64,000 nucleotides of DNA from Leuconostoc lactis (GTDB lineage Bacteria; Bacillota; Bacilli; Lactobacillales; Lactobacillaceae), in assembly GCF_007954625.1 (NCBI RefSeq), contig NZ_CP042420.1, positions 1 to 64,000 of the forward strand, in the 5' to 3' direction. The notes under the pieces are model-generated. The model ran no database searches, was not told the origin of the DNA, and saw only the letters and a list, made by a program, of their open reading frames with translations. The position numbers were made by a program, and so were the translations under genes. The first letter of the stretch is position 1. Each line of letters opens with the position of its first letter. Shown here in pieces: positions 39,643-48,636 of this stretch.

Positions 39643-40338
39643 ATGAGAGGCATGTTATCTTTACTTTGGCTCATAACCTTGATTGTATTGGTGGTATTTT
39701 TTGTACTATTGATCATTTTTGTGATCGATAAAGTTAAGCAGCGTGACAGTAGCGTCAGTGGCCGCGCATTGATCACAACGCTTGTTATGAGTCTGATATT
39801 GTTAGTGACCACGTGCGGCGCAGATGTTGTGGCCAAGACAGCCCGCGGCATATCATCACATGTTGAAAAATCTGACAACTTAGCTGTGTCATCTGATGAT
39901 GACAGTACCGCTAGTCATGGTTCTGAAATTGATGTCGATGTGGAACCTGATGATAATATTCATACGCTAACCGAGGTGTCACCTAATATTAGCAATAATG
40001 AACCCATTGCCTATCGCACAGACATCCCGTATGAGAAAATTGCCCACGCCCCAGCTGATTTCGCTGGCGAAAAGATGCAATTTGGCGGTAAAGTGGTCAA
40101 ACTTGTGCCAACTGATGGTGATGATAAAGTCCAGCTTGCAGTCAATGACAACCCCAACAACTTATTGATTGTTGACGTGGATCAAGATTTACTGAGCGGT
40201 TCAAACCTATCAGAAGGTCAACAAGTGACTTTTTCTGGTGTGATTGAAGGGATCGAAACTTATCAAACAGATCAAGGTGATAAAGTAACCGCCCCATCGA
40301 TGGACGCTAAAATCATTAATTACCAAGCAAGTAACTAA
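39643..40338 (+). CDS. Membrane-anchored extracellular protein, function unknown
   Basis: 231 residues. Two N-terminal hydrophobic segments (about residues 5-27 and 43-58, the second ending LVTTCGAD), a low-complexity acidic linker (SSDDDSTASHGSEIDVDVEPDDN), and a C-terminal domain of about 100 residues (FAGEKMQFGGKVVKLVPTDGDDKVQLAV ... LSEGQQVTFSGVIEGIETYQTD) whose strand pattern resembles an OB-fold. Shine-Dalgarno GGGAG. It lies after the small promoter-terminator unit, which could control it. Confidence 0.75.
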   Translation: MRGMLSLLWLITLIVLVVFFVLLIIFVIDKVKQRDSSVSGRALITTLVMSLILLVTTCGADVVAKTARGISSHVEKSDNLAVSSDDDSTASHGSEIDVDVEPDDNIHTLTEVSPNISNNEPIAYRTDIPYEKIAHAPADFAGEKMQFGGKVVKLVPTDGDDKVQLAVNDNPNNLLIVDVDQDLLSGSNLSEGQQVTFSGVIEGIETYQTDQGDKVTAPSMDAKIINYQASN

Positions 40339-40407
40339 ACACACTCATGCCCGTTTGGGCGTACATAGCTAAAACTTACCAGACTCACGTCCTAGCACCA
40401 CTGCAAT

Positions 40408-40433
40408 AAAAAAAGCCACCTGGCGGTGGCTTT
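40408..40433 (-). terminator. dedA terminator
   Basis: Minus-strand stem AAAGCCACC / GGTGGCTTT followed by a T-run. Confidence 0.9.
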
Positions 40434-41115
40434 ACTTGTTGTCATTTTCTTTTGCAATTTGCTTAGCGCGGTGGTTAATCACCATTGAACGAATAATACT
40501 GATAATTGTTGGCAAGATTGTCACAAAGGCAATACCAATAATGATGATTGAGAAGTTGTCTTTCACAAATGGAATATTCCCAAATAGGTACCCTGCACCT
40601 GTGGCAATGAAGCTCCATGAAAAGGCCGCAATCAATGTATTTCTGAAGAAATGACTGAATGGGAATTGACTAATACCGGCTACCAAAGGCACAAACGTCC
40701 GGACAATTGGCATATAACGACCAATGATAATGGCCATCGCCCCATGCTTTTCAAAGAAGCCTTCGGCTTCACGAATATGTTCTTCTTTAATAAAACGACG
40801 CATGAATGGGTGCTGAAGTAGCTTAGATCCACCCGTCCGACTAATCCAAAAGTTCAAGGTGTCGCCAGCCACCGCGGCAACGAAGAACAACACCATAAAC
40901 ACCCAGTGATTAAGGCCAGCTGCAATTCCGGCTGGCGTTGCGGCAACGGCCCCAGCAGCGAAAAGCAAGGAATCACCTGGTAAAAACGGCATAATGATAG
41001 CGCCTGTTTCAACAAAAATAATAGTAAACAAAATTAAATAAGTCCATGGTCCAAATTGTGTCACCAAACTGGCAATATGGCTATCAATATGGAGGATGAA
41101 ATCAATCAGAAACAT
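40432..41115 (-). CDS. DedA family membrane protein
   Basis: 227 residues from ATG 41115. SNARE-associated/DedA domain: FVETGAIIMPFLPGDSLLFAAGA, then FWISRTGGSKLLQHPFMRRFIKEEHI and GRYMPIVRTFVPLVAGISQFP, with the conserved acidic and Arg residues. DedA proteins recycle undecaprenyl phosphate or other lipids across the membrane. The homology start has no near Shine-Dalgarno; GTG 41157 after AGGAG would add 14 residues. Confidence 0.9.
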   Translation of the reverse strand: MFLIDFILHIDSHIASLVTQFGPWTYLILFTIIFVETGAIIMPFLPGDSLLFAAGAVAATPAGIAAGLNHWVFMVLFFVAAVAGDTLNFWISRTGGSKLLQHPFMRRFIKEEHIREAEGFFEKHGAMAIIIGRYMPIVRTFVPLVAGISQFPFSHFFRNTLIAAFSWSFIATGAGYLFGNIPFVKDNFSIIIIGIAFVTILPTIISIIRSMVINHRAKQIAKENDNK

Positions 41116-41124
41116 GTATTTTTT

Positions 41125-41164
41125 GTGTACTGCCCAGCAATAAAGTTGCGCGTACACTTCTCCT
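41125..41164 (-). promoter_or_regulatory. dedA leader: Shine-Dalgarno followed by hairpin
   Basis: AGGAG (41160-41164) is followed by arms GTGTAC / GTACAC (41152-41157 with 41125-41130) enclosing a second short stem GCAA / TTGC. The hairpin separates the Shine-Dalgarno from ATG 41115. Looped out, the spacing would be near ten bases. Confidence 0.5.
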
Positions 41165-41290
41165 ATACGTTATTTTTTTGAATAAAATAAGTGTACCATA
41201 AAAATATTTTTTCGTGCTAAACTCCGATACCAACTTGTGATTACATTTTCAATTTTGCCAAACATACGGTAAGATATATAGATAGACACG

Positions 41291-41327
41291 GTCAGTCATT
41301 GTGTTAAAAATGATACAGTTGACTGAC
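41291..41327 (+). other. Hairpin in the leader of the deoxyribosyltransferase gene
   Basis: Perfect eight-base arms GTCAGTCA / TGACTGAC about 45 bases before the start codon, without T-run. A regulatory or stabilising leader structure is possible. Confidence 0.5.
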
Positions 41328-41372
41328 GCCTATGTCGAGTTAATTTGGATAAAATCCCAAGGAGAAAACACC

Positions 41373-41909
41373 ATGAACGAAGCAAAGCTCATTCAAGATC
41401 TTGAAGAAATCAATCGCAATGTCGACAACAGCAAAAAGTTGCCAGGTGCAAAGAACGTCTACCTCGCTGCTGGTTGGTTCTCTGACAAGCAAGAAGAGCT
41501 CCTAAAAGACGCTTTTATTAAGTTAAGTGCGAACCCTTCTATCGCTCACATTCACGTACCGCTTTTGCACCAATATGGCGGTGTCGCTTTAGGTGAATCA
41601 AACAATGAACCAGGTTTTGAATGGGGTGCTATGACTTATAAGGCTGATATTAAGGCCATTGATAACTCAGATATTACGGTTGCCGTGTTTGAAGCCGCAA
41701 ATCCAGACAGTGGGACAGCAATGGAATTAGGTTATTCTGTTGCTTCTAACACACCTGTTGTGTCTGTTTTTGATGGTAACCTTGACGAACACCCAATTAA
41801 CTTGATGCTTTCTTTCGGTACTGATGCGCATGTCACATCAACTGCCGAACTAGCTGATTATGATTTCTTTGACATCACACCAAACCGCTATATGGGTAAG
41901 TTGATCTAA
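41373..41909 (+). CDS. ntd: Nucleoside 2-deoxyribosyltransferase
   Basis: Exchanges bases on 2'-deoxyribonucleosides, a salvage enzyme typical of lactobacilli. 178 residues from ATG 41373 (Shine-Dalgarno AAGGAG). VYLAAGWFSDKQEELL, then NSDITVAVFEAANPDSGTAMELGYS with the catalytic glutamate region, ending NRYMGKLI. The family has purine-only and broad types; which applies here is not clear. Confidence 0.92.
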   Translation: MNEAKLIQDLEEINRNVDNSKKLPGAKNVYLAAGWFSDKQEELLKDAFIKLSANPSIAHIHVPLLHQYGGVALGESNNEPGFEWGAMTYKADIKAIDNSDITVAVFEAANPDSGTAMELGYSVASNTPVVSVFDGNLDEHPINLMLSFGTDAHVTSTAELADYDFFDITPNRYMGKLI

Positions 41910-41957
41910 ATTTAAGATGTCAAGTATAAACACTTGACACGACTTTTGAAAAACCTA

Positions 41958-41986
41958 TTGACAAAAGCGTTAAATTTCGATAAACT
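41958..41986 (+). promoter_or_regulatory. rpmF promoter
   Basis: Consensus TTGACA, 17-base spacer, TAAACT. A hairpin TGTCAAGT / ACTTGACA (41918-41939) just upstream may end the preceding gene. Confidence 0.7.
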
Positions 41987-42024
41987 TGACTAGTTGATAA
42001 ATTGAAACGAAAGGAGGTGCCATT

Positions 42025-42198
42025 ATGGCTACCCCATCAAACAAGAACTCTAAGTCTCACAAGCGTAACCGCCGCGGACACATCGGTTTGAATGTTCCTA
42101 ACATTTTGTTGGATCAAGCAACTGGTGAATACCGTGTTGCCCACCGTGTTTCACCTTCTGGTGTTTACAACGGCAAGCAAGTTGCTGAAAAGAAGTAA
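42025..42198 (+). CDS. rpmF: 50S ribosomal protein L32, cysteine-free form
   Basis: 57 residues: basic start [19 protein letters not shown], then [10 protein letters not shown] and GVYNGKQV. The positions that carry the two CxxC pairs in zinc-binding L32 have no cysteine here, so this is the zinc-independent form. Very strong Shine-Dalgarno AAAGGAGGTG. Monocistronic with its own promoter and terminator. Confidence 0.95.
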   Translation: MATPSNKNSKSHKRNRRGHIGLNVPNILLDQATGEYRVAHRVSPSGVYNGKQVAEKK

Positions 42199-42211
42199 TA
42201 TTGCAAATTAA

Positions 42212-42238
42212 CCCATACCGCAAGGTATGGGTTTTTGT
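42212..42238 (+). terminator. rpmF terminator
   Basis: Stem CCCATACC / GGTATGGG with loop GCAA and TTTTTG. Confidence 0.92.
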
Positions 42239-42293
42239 TTTCCCTGCTATTGCCCAACTTAACACAAACAACAAACACATTGCGATTATGTGG

Positions 42294-42299
42294 TAAAAT
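42294..42299 (+). promoter_or_regulatory. -10 box for a leaderless cutC mRNA
   Basis: TAAAAT preceded by TGTGG (a TRTG-type extension), then six bases and the cutC ATG. No Shine-Dalgarno is present and no good -35 is seen. Confidence 0.5.
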
Positions 42300-42305
42300 A
42301 GTGTC

Positions 42306-42941
42306 ATGACAATTACAATTAGAGAAGCAGCGGTTGACTCTGTCGAAGCCGCCAAACTGATGCGCCGTAAAGGCGCAAACCGTATTGAATTAAGTGCCGA
42401 TCTTGAAGTTGGTGGGGTAACCCCAGATACACGGACAATCATTGATACCCTAATGGCAATCGATGATGTGCCAGTCATCATTATGGTTCGACCACGACCA
42501 GGTGATTTTGCCTACAATGACCTAGAATTACAACAAATGCAGGACAGTCTCCAACAAATTGCTGATGTTGGTGGCCAATATGTCACCTTTGGGGTTGTCC
42601 GCGACCAACAATTAGATCAAACAGCCATGACCCAACTCATTCAAGTGGCCACTGACTTAGATTTAGAAGTTGTTATGCATATGGCTTTTGATGCCATCGC
42701 CGTTGACGCGCAACCGGCCGCAATGTTTTGGTTGGCTGACCAGGGTGTCAAGCGTATTTTAATGCACGGTGGTCCACTTGCAACGCCGATCTTTGACTGC
42801 GTGCCACACCTGCAAACACTCGTTAACACGGCCCCTGCCGGCCTTACCATTTTACCAGGCGGTGGCATCACCCCTGACAATGCCCAACGCTTAGCGGATT
42901 CATTAGGTGTCACAGAAGTTCATGGATCTCAAATTGTTTAA
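42306..42941 (+). CDS. cutC: CutC family protein
   Basis: TIM-barrel protein of 211 residues linked by name to copper homeostasis, though its biochemical role is unclear. Family motifs: GANRIELSADLEVGGVTPD, IIMVRPRPGDFAYND, VTFGVVRDQQLD, VMHMAFDAI, ILMHGGPL, ILPGGGITPDNAQRL and VTEVHGSQI. Starts without Shine-Dalgarno and ends at its own terminator. Confidence 0.92.
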   Translation: MTITIREAAVDSVEAAKLMRRKGANRIELSADLEVGGVTPDTRTIIDTLMAIDDVPVIIMVRPRPGDFAYNDLELQQMQDSLQQIADVGGQYVTFGVVRDQQLDQTAMTQLIQVATDLDLEVVMHMAFDAIAVDAQPAAMFWLADQGVKRILMHGGPLATPIFDCVPHLQTLVNTAPAGLTILPGGGITPDNAQRLADSLGVTEVHGSQIV

Positions 42942-42958
42942 ACTTACAAGCTTGACTG

Positions 42959-42992
42959 GTCACTTTAACATTTGTGTGAAGTGACTTTTTTA
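42959..42992 (+). terminator. cutC terminator
   Basis: Stem GTCACTT / AAGTGAC with a 13-base loop and TTTTTT. Confidence 0.8.
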
Positions 42993-43050
42993 TATCACAC
43001 CTTTCAGTCGCGCATACGTGGCCAATATTAAGAAAAACGAGGACGTTACA

Positions 43051-44748
43051 ATGCCATTAGACGGGCTATTTACCCATGCTTTAGTGCATGAATTTAACAC
43101 ATTACTGACCGGTGGCCGGATCACAAAGGTCCACCAACCCTACCCGAATGAAATTGTGCTCGTTGTGCGCAATAATGGGACTAACTATCCCCTCCTCTTA
43201 AGTGCCCATCCAACCTATTCTCGAGCGCAAATCACACGGATTCCTTACGAAAATCCACAAACAGCCCCAAACTTTGTGATGTTTTTGCGTCGTTACCTCG
43301 AAGGGGCAAAACTCCAAAAAATCGAACAAATTGCCAATGATCGGATTATTAACTTTTATGTCAATGCCCGTAACGAACTCGGTGACATCGAAGAAATTCG
43401 CTTAACTTTGGAAATGATGGGTCGCCACTCCAACCTATTCTTAGTGCGGGAACACGATCAACGTATTTTAGAATTGATTAAACATGTGCCAGCTGATCAA
43501 AATCGGGTGCGCTCACTCATGCCTGGTGCCACTTATATCATGCCGCCAGCACAAGATCGCTTAAACCCATTTACGGCTTTTTTTGCGAACTTGGCCCCCA
43601 TGATTTTAGATCGTCCAGCCGACGAGTGGCCACAAATCATTCAGGCCACTTACCAAGGTTTTAGTCGTGATGCTGCCACGGCATTGGCCAATGCAATTGC
43701 CCAACCTGGTGATCCCTTGCAACATGCCAACGATTGGTTAGGAAATTTCGATGCGCCAACCCCAACACTATTTACCAGTGATAAAGGCGCGCTTAGTTAT
43801 GCCGCCTTCCCTTGGCAGCAACCAGCCGCAGACATCACGACTTTTGAGACGTTAGGTGAACTGCTTGATGCTTATTATATTGGTAAAGCCGAGCGTGAAC
43901 GCGTTAATCAACAAGCCGGCTCACTCGTACGTGTTGTTAAAAACGAACTCAAGAAAAATCAAGCCAAGCGCAAAAAATTACTGGCAACACTTGAAGATGC
44001 AGAAAACGCCGATGAGTTGAAGGTAATGGGTGATTTGTTAATTACCTACCCACATCTGGTTGAAAAAGGTATGACTTCAGTCGCAATCGAGAATTATTAC
44101 GACAATAACAAGCTGTTAACCATTCCACTAGATCCTAAATTAAATGGGTTAAAGAATGCCGAAAAATACTTTAATAAGTATCGCAAGTTACGCACGGCGG
44201 TCGCCTATGTCAATGAGCAAATGGCCTTAACGGATGCCGAAATTGATTATTTCAATAACATTGTGGCACAATTAGATGTTGCCTCACCCAAAGATGTTGA
44301 AGATATCCGCTTAGAATTAACGACTGGTGGTTATATTCGTGCCAACAAAAAGAACAAGCAAAAGCCAAAGGTCTCACAACCTGATCGCTTTATCAGTTCT
44401 GATGGGACGTTAATTGAAGTCGGCAAGAACAATTTGCAAAACGAGCGTTTGTCATTAAAACAAGCCGATCGGCGTGATATCTGGCTACACGTCCAAAAAA
44501 TACCTGGCTCACACGTTGTGATTCGTGACGCAAATCCATCTGACGAAACGTTACTTGAAGCAGCCAAGCTAGCGGCCTACTTCAGTAAGGCCAGAGAATC
44601 TGCCAATGTGCCAGTTGATTATTTACCGGCAGGTAAATTACGAAAGCCAAATGGTGCAAAGCCGGGATTTGTTATTTTTGAAGGCCAGCAAACTCTCCAT
44701 GTCACGCCTGACGCTAACCTAGTTCGTCAGCTCAAAGCTAATCACTAA
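43051..44748 (+). CDS. rqcH: RqcH/NFACT ribosome rescue factor
   Basis: Binds stalled 50S-peptidyl-tRNA complexes and adds alanine tails for degradation; formerly called fibronectin-binding protein A. 565 residues from ATG 43051 (Shine-Dalgarno GAGGACG). NFACT-N at the start (MPLDGLFTHALVHEFNTLL, GGRITKVHQP), central coiled coil (about residues 270-430, KNELKKNQAKRKKLLATLEDAE), NFACT-R at the end (DIWLHVQKIPGSHVVIRD, PNGAKPGFVIFEGQQTL). Conserved DR of NFACT-N is plausible at MGRHSN. Confidence 0.93.
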   Translation: MPLDGLFTHALVHEFNTLLTGGRITKVHQPYPNEIVLVVRNNGTNYPLLLSAHPTYSRAQITRIPYENPQTAPNFVMFLRRYLEGAKLQKIEQIANDRIINFYVNARNELGDIEEIRLTLEMMGRHSNLFLVREHDQRILELIKHVPADQNRVRSLMPGATYIMPPAQDRLNPFTAFFANLAPMILDRPADEWPQIIQATYQGFSRDAATALANAIAQPGDPLQHANDWLGNFDAPTPTLFTSDKGALSYAAFPWQQPAADITTFETLGELLDAYYIGKAERERVNQQAGSLVRVVKNELKKNQAKRKKLLATLEDAENADELKVMGDLLITYPHLVEKGMTSVAIENYYDNNKLLTIPLDPKLNGLKNAEKYFNKYRKLRTAVAYVNEQMALTDAEIDYFNNIVAQLDVASPKDVEDIRLELTTGGYIRANKKNKQKPKVSQPDRFISSDGTLIEVGKNNLQNERLSLKQADRRDIWLHVQKIPGSHVVIRDANPSDETLLEAAKLAAYFSKARESANVPVDYLPAGKLRKPNGAKPGFVIFEGQQTLHVTPDANLVRQLKANH

Positions 44749-44777
44749 AAAAACACCGTCAACACGGTGTTTTTTTA
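44747..44777. terminator. Bidirectional terminator between rqcH and argF
   Basis: Stem ACACCGT / ACGGTGT flanked by seven A and seven T; overlaps the stop codons of both convergent genes. Confidence 0.92.
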
Positions 44778-45791
44778 TTTAGGTTCAGGTAAAAATAAAT
44801 GTCCCAACGTGGCAGCCATCACCGCTTTAATCGTATGTAACCGATTTTCTGCTTGGTCAAATTGACGCGCATACGGCGCATGGAAAATCGCATCGGTAAT
44901 TTCCATCTCTGTCAGGCCAAACTCAGCATAAATTTTCTGTGCCATGGTCGTTTCCAAGTCATGAAAGGCTGGTAAGTCATGCAACACAATGACTTGATCA
45001 TTACCCGTTAAATCAACTAGTGCCTGATTAATTTGGTAAGGTGCCAGCAGTTTGATACGTGTTGCAAAGCTTGCTTCTTCCCCCATCGAGGCCCAAACAT
45101 CCGTGTATAACACGTCAACCCCCGCCACCCCAGTAGCAATATCATCAGTAATCAGGAGTTGTGCCCCCGAAACCTGAGCTTTTTCGGCTGCTAACGCTTG
45201 AACTTCTGCTGCCGGTTGAAGCGCTTCAGGCGCGACAATATGCACATTCACTCCTAAAATAGCGCCCGTGACCAAGAGTGAATGTGCCACATTGTTCCGG
45301 CCATCCCCAAGATAGGCCAGTGTGATGCCTGACAAAGTCCCAAAATTTTCTTGAATGGTTAGAAAATCCGCCAGCATTTGCGTGGGATGCCAGTCGTCAG
45401 TTAGTCCGTTCCATACAGGTACGCCAGCATATTTCGCTAGATCCTCGACCACCTGTTGTGAGGCACCACGATATTCAATCCCATCGTACATGCGACCCAA
45501 GACTTTTGCTGTATCTGCCAAGGATTCCTTCTTGCCAAATTGGATATCCTGCGCCCCTAAAAACTCGGCGTGCGCGCCCAAATCATTAGCCGCCACGGTA
45601 AAACTTGAACGGGTTCGGGTTGACGTTTTTTCAAAAAGCAGTGCAATGTTTTTGCCCTGTAAGTAAGGGTGGGGAATATGTTGTTGCTTTAAATATTTGA
45701 AATGCGCGGCTAATTGAATCAATGTTTCTAATTCTGGCTTTGAAAAGTCCGCCTCTTTTAAAAATGATTGCCCTTGAAAATGTGATGTCAT
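44775..45791 (-). CDS. argF: Ornithine carbamoyltransferase
   Basis: Makes citrulline from ornithine and carbamoyl phosphate. 338 residues. Carbamoyl phosphate motif [12 protein letters not shown] and HPTQ ([12 protein letters not shown]), ornithine-side loop [14 protein letters not shown]. The usual HCLP motif reads HDLP (LHDLPAFHD), so the conserved active-site cysteine is aspartate. Shine-Dalgarno GGAGG; start overlaps the argH stop (ATGA). Third gene of argG-argH-argF. Confidence 0.92.
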   Translation of the reverse strand: MTSHFQGQSFLKEADFSKPELETLIQLAAHFKYLKQQHIPHPYLQGKNIALLFEKTSTRTRSSFTVAANDLGAHAEFLGAQDIQFGKKESLADTAKVLGRMYDGIEYRGASQQVVEDLAKYAGVPVWNGLTDDWHPTQMLADFLTIQENFGTLSGITLAYLGDGRNNVAHSLLVTGAILGVNVHIVAPEALQPAAEVQALAAEKAQVSGAQLLITDDIATGVAGVDVLYTDVWASMGEEASFATRIKLLAPYQINQALVDLTGNDQVIVLHDLPAFHDLETTMAQKIYAEFGLTEMEITDAIFHAPYARQFDQAENRLHTIKAVMAATLGHLFLPEPK

Positions 45792-47173
45792 CCCCGTGCC
45801 TCCAGTTGCTTTTGATGCCGTGCAATTTCTTTTTTAACATTGGCCACTGCCGTGCCACCAAGCGAGGTCCGGCGATTGACCGCTGTCTCGGATTGCAAGA
45901 CTTGATAAATATCATCTTCAATCTCTGGTGCGGCTGCTTGTAACGTCGCCAGTGGCATCGCTTGCAATGGTGTTGTTGTTTGAATCCCTAACAACACCAA
46001 TTGACCGACAATCGCATGTGCTTCACGGAATGGGACACCTTTGGTTGCCAAATAATCAGCCAACTCCGTCGCATTAGAAAAATCATCTTGGGTGCTGGCC
46101 AACATGCGTTCTTCATGCACCGTTAAGCCACTGAGCATGCCAGTAAATATTTTAGTGGCGGCAATTACCGTATCCATGACATCAAAAACTTGTGCCTTAT
46201 CTTCTTGCATGTCTTTGTTATACGCCAACGGTAAAGCCTTCATGGTCGTCAATAAGCCCATCAATGCGCCATAAGTGCGCCCTGTCTTACCACGTACCAA
46301 TTCGGCAAAATCGGCGTTCTTTTTTTGTGGCATAATTGATGATCCGGTTGAGAAATCATCTGAAAGTTCAATATAGTTAAATTCATAGGTTGACCATAGA
46401 ATCAATTCTTCTGCCATCCGTGACAAATGCATCATTAACAGTGAGGCATTTGCCAAAAATTCAACGGCAAAGTCACGATCCGAAACAGCATCTAACGAAT
46501 TATGATAAATGTCCGCAAAGCCAAGTTCAGATGCGACAAATTCACGATCAATTGGAAAGGTTGTCCCCGCCAAGGCTGCTGCCCCAAGTGGCAAAATATC
46601 CGTATGTTTTTGATTAAATTCAAAACGCTCATAGTCTCGTTGAAACATTTCGACATAGGCTAATAAATAGTGCCCATAGGTAATTGGTTGTGCATGTTGT
46701 AAATGCGTATAACCTGACATAATGGTGCCCGCATGTGTGCTGGCTAACGTCAATAATGTTTGTTGGAGTTCAGTAATCGCCGCCATGACTTGGGGCAAAC
46801 GGTGTTTCACCCATAAATGAAAATCAGTGGCCACTTGATCGTTTCGTGAGCGGGCAGTGTGTAGTTTCCCTGCTACTGGGCCAATTTTGGCTGTCAGTAA
46901 CGCTTCAATATTCATATGAATATCTTCATGTTGCACATCAAAGACCAGCTCACCCGCAGCGAGTTCTTGCTGTAATGCCTTGAGACCGGTCACGATTTGG
47001 GCCGCATCTGTATTAGAAATAATCCCTTGGCGACCTAGCATCGTTGCATGCGCAATTGAGCCTTCAATATCTTCAGCGGCCATTTCTTGGTCAAATGTAA
47101 TTGATGCCCCGAAGGCATCGACCCAGGCCGCAGCATTTTCGGTAAAACGACCACCCCATAATTTCGTTGTCAT
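45788..47173 (-). CDS. argH: Argininosuccinate lyase
   Basis: Splits argininosuccinate to arginine and fumarate. 461 residues from ATG 47173 ([12 protein letters not shown]). Fumarase superfamily signature [29 protein letters not shown] near residue 110. A GTG at 47203 just after a strong Shine-Dalgarno would add ten residues ([10 protein letters not shown]); homology favours the ATG but ribosome entry favours the GTG. Confidence 0.95.
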   Translation of the reverse strand: MTTKLWGGRFTENAAAWVDAFGASITFDQEMAAEDIEGSIAHATMLGRQGIISNTDAAQIVTGLKALQQELAAGELVFDVQHEDIHMNIEALLTAKIGPVAGKLHTARSRNDQVATDFHLWVKHRLPQVMAAITELQQTLLTLASTHAGTIMSGYTHLQHAQPITYGHYLLAYVEMFQRDYERFEFNQKHTDILPLGAAALAGTTFPIDREFVASELGFADIYHNSLDAVSDRDFAVEFLANASLLMMHLSRMAEELILWSTYEFNYIELSDDFSTGSSIMPQKKNADFAELVRGKTGRTYGALMGLLTTMKALPLAYNKDMQEDKAQVFDVMDTVIAATKIFTGMLSGLTVHEERMLASTQDDFSNATELADYLATKGVPFREAHAIVGQLVLLGIQTTTPLQAMPLATLQAAAPEIEDDIYQVLQSETAVNRRTSLGGTAVANVKKEIARHQKQLEARG

Positions 47174-47184
47174 GTGACATTGTT

Positions 47185-47220
47185 GATGCGTGGCGGACAC
47201 CACCCATCCTTCCTTTCCTT
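47185..47220 (-). promoter_or_regulatory. argH leader: Shine-Dalgarno followed by hairpin
   Basis: AAGGAAAGGAAGG (47208-47220), then an imperfect hairpin GATG-G-GTGG / CCGC..CATC (47185-47208), then ATG 47173 twelve bases further on. An in-frame GTG at 47203 lies in the hairpin. Confidence 0.45.
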
Positions 47221-47250
47221 AAGCTATGTACAGTGGCCAAGCCACTATTT

Positions 47251-48480
47251 TTATACTTCGACTTGTTTAACTGGCTTTTGGCTGTGCACGTGGTTGACTT
47301 GTTCGTAAACCGTGTTACTCAAGGTCCACAACTTGATAAAGCCAACCGCTGCTTCTTGGTCAAAGGATGACGCACTGGTATAAGTCGCCAAATCTTCATC
47401 ATAAAGTGAGTTATGTGCCGATTGACGCGCCACCGCAATGGCATTCCCCTTAAACAACTTCATTTTCACGACCCCATTAACATTCTTTTGGGTGTCATCA
47501 ATAAAGGCCATTAAACTGTCAAATAATGGCGAGACCCACTTGGCTTCATATACCAAATTGGCCAATTGTTGTTCAATGATAGGCTTGAAATGTGCCACGT
47601 CACGTTCCAAGGTTAAATCTTCCAAATCTTTGTGCGCCGTCATCAACACGGCGGCGGCTGGTGCTTCATAAATTTCACGTGACTTAATGCCAACTAAACG
47701 GTTTTCAATATGATCAATTCGGCCAATCCCATGCGCACCCGCCAATTCGTTGAGCTGGTTAATTAAATCAGCTAATGGCAAGGTCACGCCATCAAGGGCG
47801 ACTGGTACGCCTTGTTCAAAAGTCACATCTACAAACGCTGGCGTATCAGGTGTGTTTTCAATGGCATTGGTCAATGCATACGCTTCTTCAGGTGCTTGAT
47901 GCCAGGGGTTTTCTAAAATACCGGCTTCAATGGCTCGTCCCCAAAGATTTTCATCAATTGAGTAAGGCGAATCCAACACAATCGGCACTGGCACACCATG
48001 CGCATTGGCATAAGCAATTTCTTCTTCTCGTGACCACTGGAAGTCACGGATCGGTGCTTCAATTTTCATGTCCGGATCGAGTGCATGAATCGCGGCTTCA
48101 AAACGTACCTGATCGTTCCCATGTCCCGTTGAGCCATGCGCAATGGCTACTGCATTGTTTTCATGGGCAATATCGACTAACTTTTTAATGATCAAGGGTC
48201 GAGACAAGGCTGAAACCAAAGGATATTCACCTTCATACAACATGTTGGCTTTAATCACTGGGGCAACATAGTCCGTTGCAAATTCCGCTTGGGCATCAAT
48301 CACAATCGATTGGCTGGCCCCAACCTTGAGGGCTTTAGCTTGAATCATGTCCATGTCTTTCCCATGTTGTCCAACATTTAAGACAACGGCGATGACGTCA
48401 TACCCTTTTTCTTTCAACCAAGGAATGGCCACCGAAGTATCCAATCCGCCTGAATAGGCTAATACCAATGTTTCTGTCAT
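47251..48480 (-). CDS. argG: Argininosuccinate synthase
   Basis: Condenses citrulline and aspartate using ATP. 409 residues. N-type ATP pyrophosphatase loop [30 protein letters not shown], and [17 protein letters not shown]. Shine-Dalgarno GGAGG. First gene of argG-argH-argF; carbamoyl phosphate and ornithine synthesis are not encoded in this window. Confidence 0.96.
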   Translation of the reverse strand: MTETLVLAYSGGLDTSVAIPWLKEKGYDVIAVVLNVGQHGKDMDMIQAKALKVGASQSIVIDAQAEFATDYVAPVIKANMLYEGEYPLVSALSRPLIIKKLVDIAHENNAVAIAHGSTGHGNDQVRFEAAIHALDPDMKIEAPIRDFQWSREEEIAYANAHGVPVPIVLDSPYSIDENLWGRAIEAGILENPWHQAPEEAYALTNAIENTPDTPAFVDVTFEQGVPVALDGVTLPLADLINQLNELAGAHGIGRIDHIENRLVGIKSREIYEAPAAAVLMTAHKDLEDLTLERDVAHFKPIIEQQLANLVYEAKWVSPLFDSLMAFIDDTQKNVNGVVKMKLFKGNAIAVARQSAHNSLYDEDLATYTSASSFDQEAAVGFIKLWTLSNTVYEQVNHVHSQKPVKQVEV

Positions 48481-48500
48481 GTGCTCGACCTCCGTGTTTA

Positions 48501-48600
48501 TCTATGCATTAATACTACCCCTAGACGTTTATTTATTCAACACAAATTCGTTTATATACATTAAAACTGTGTATATTACGTGCATTTATGTATTTTATTG
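48501..48600 (-). promoter_or_regulatory. argG promoter with ArgR-box-like repeats
   Basis: Minus-strand -35 TTGAAT (48535-48540), 17-base spacer, -10 TAGTAT (48512-48517). Several AT-rich copies resembling ARG-box halves (TGAATAAATAAACG, TGTATATAAACG, TGCATAGATAAACA, ACATAAATGCACG) cover and precede it. ArgR repression is the expected control; the exact boxes are inferred. Confidence 0.5.
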
Positions 48601-48603
48601 CAC

Positions 48604-48629
48604 AAAAAAACAGGTTATGCAACCTGTTT
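48604..48629 (-). terminator. Terminator of the LCP gene
   Basis: Minus-strand stem AAACAGGTT / AACCTGTTT, loop GCAT, T-run. Confidence 0.92.
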
Positions 48630-48636
48630 GACACTT

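Noticed and set aside
48481..48600. T-box or riboswitch before argG
   Set aside because: No T-box sequence, specifier stem or terminator is seen; the region is better explained by ARG boxes.
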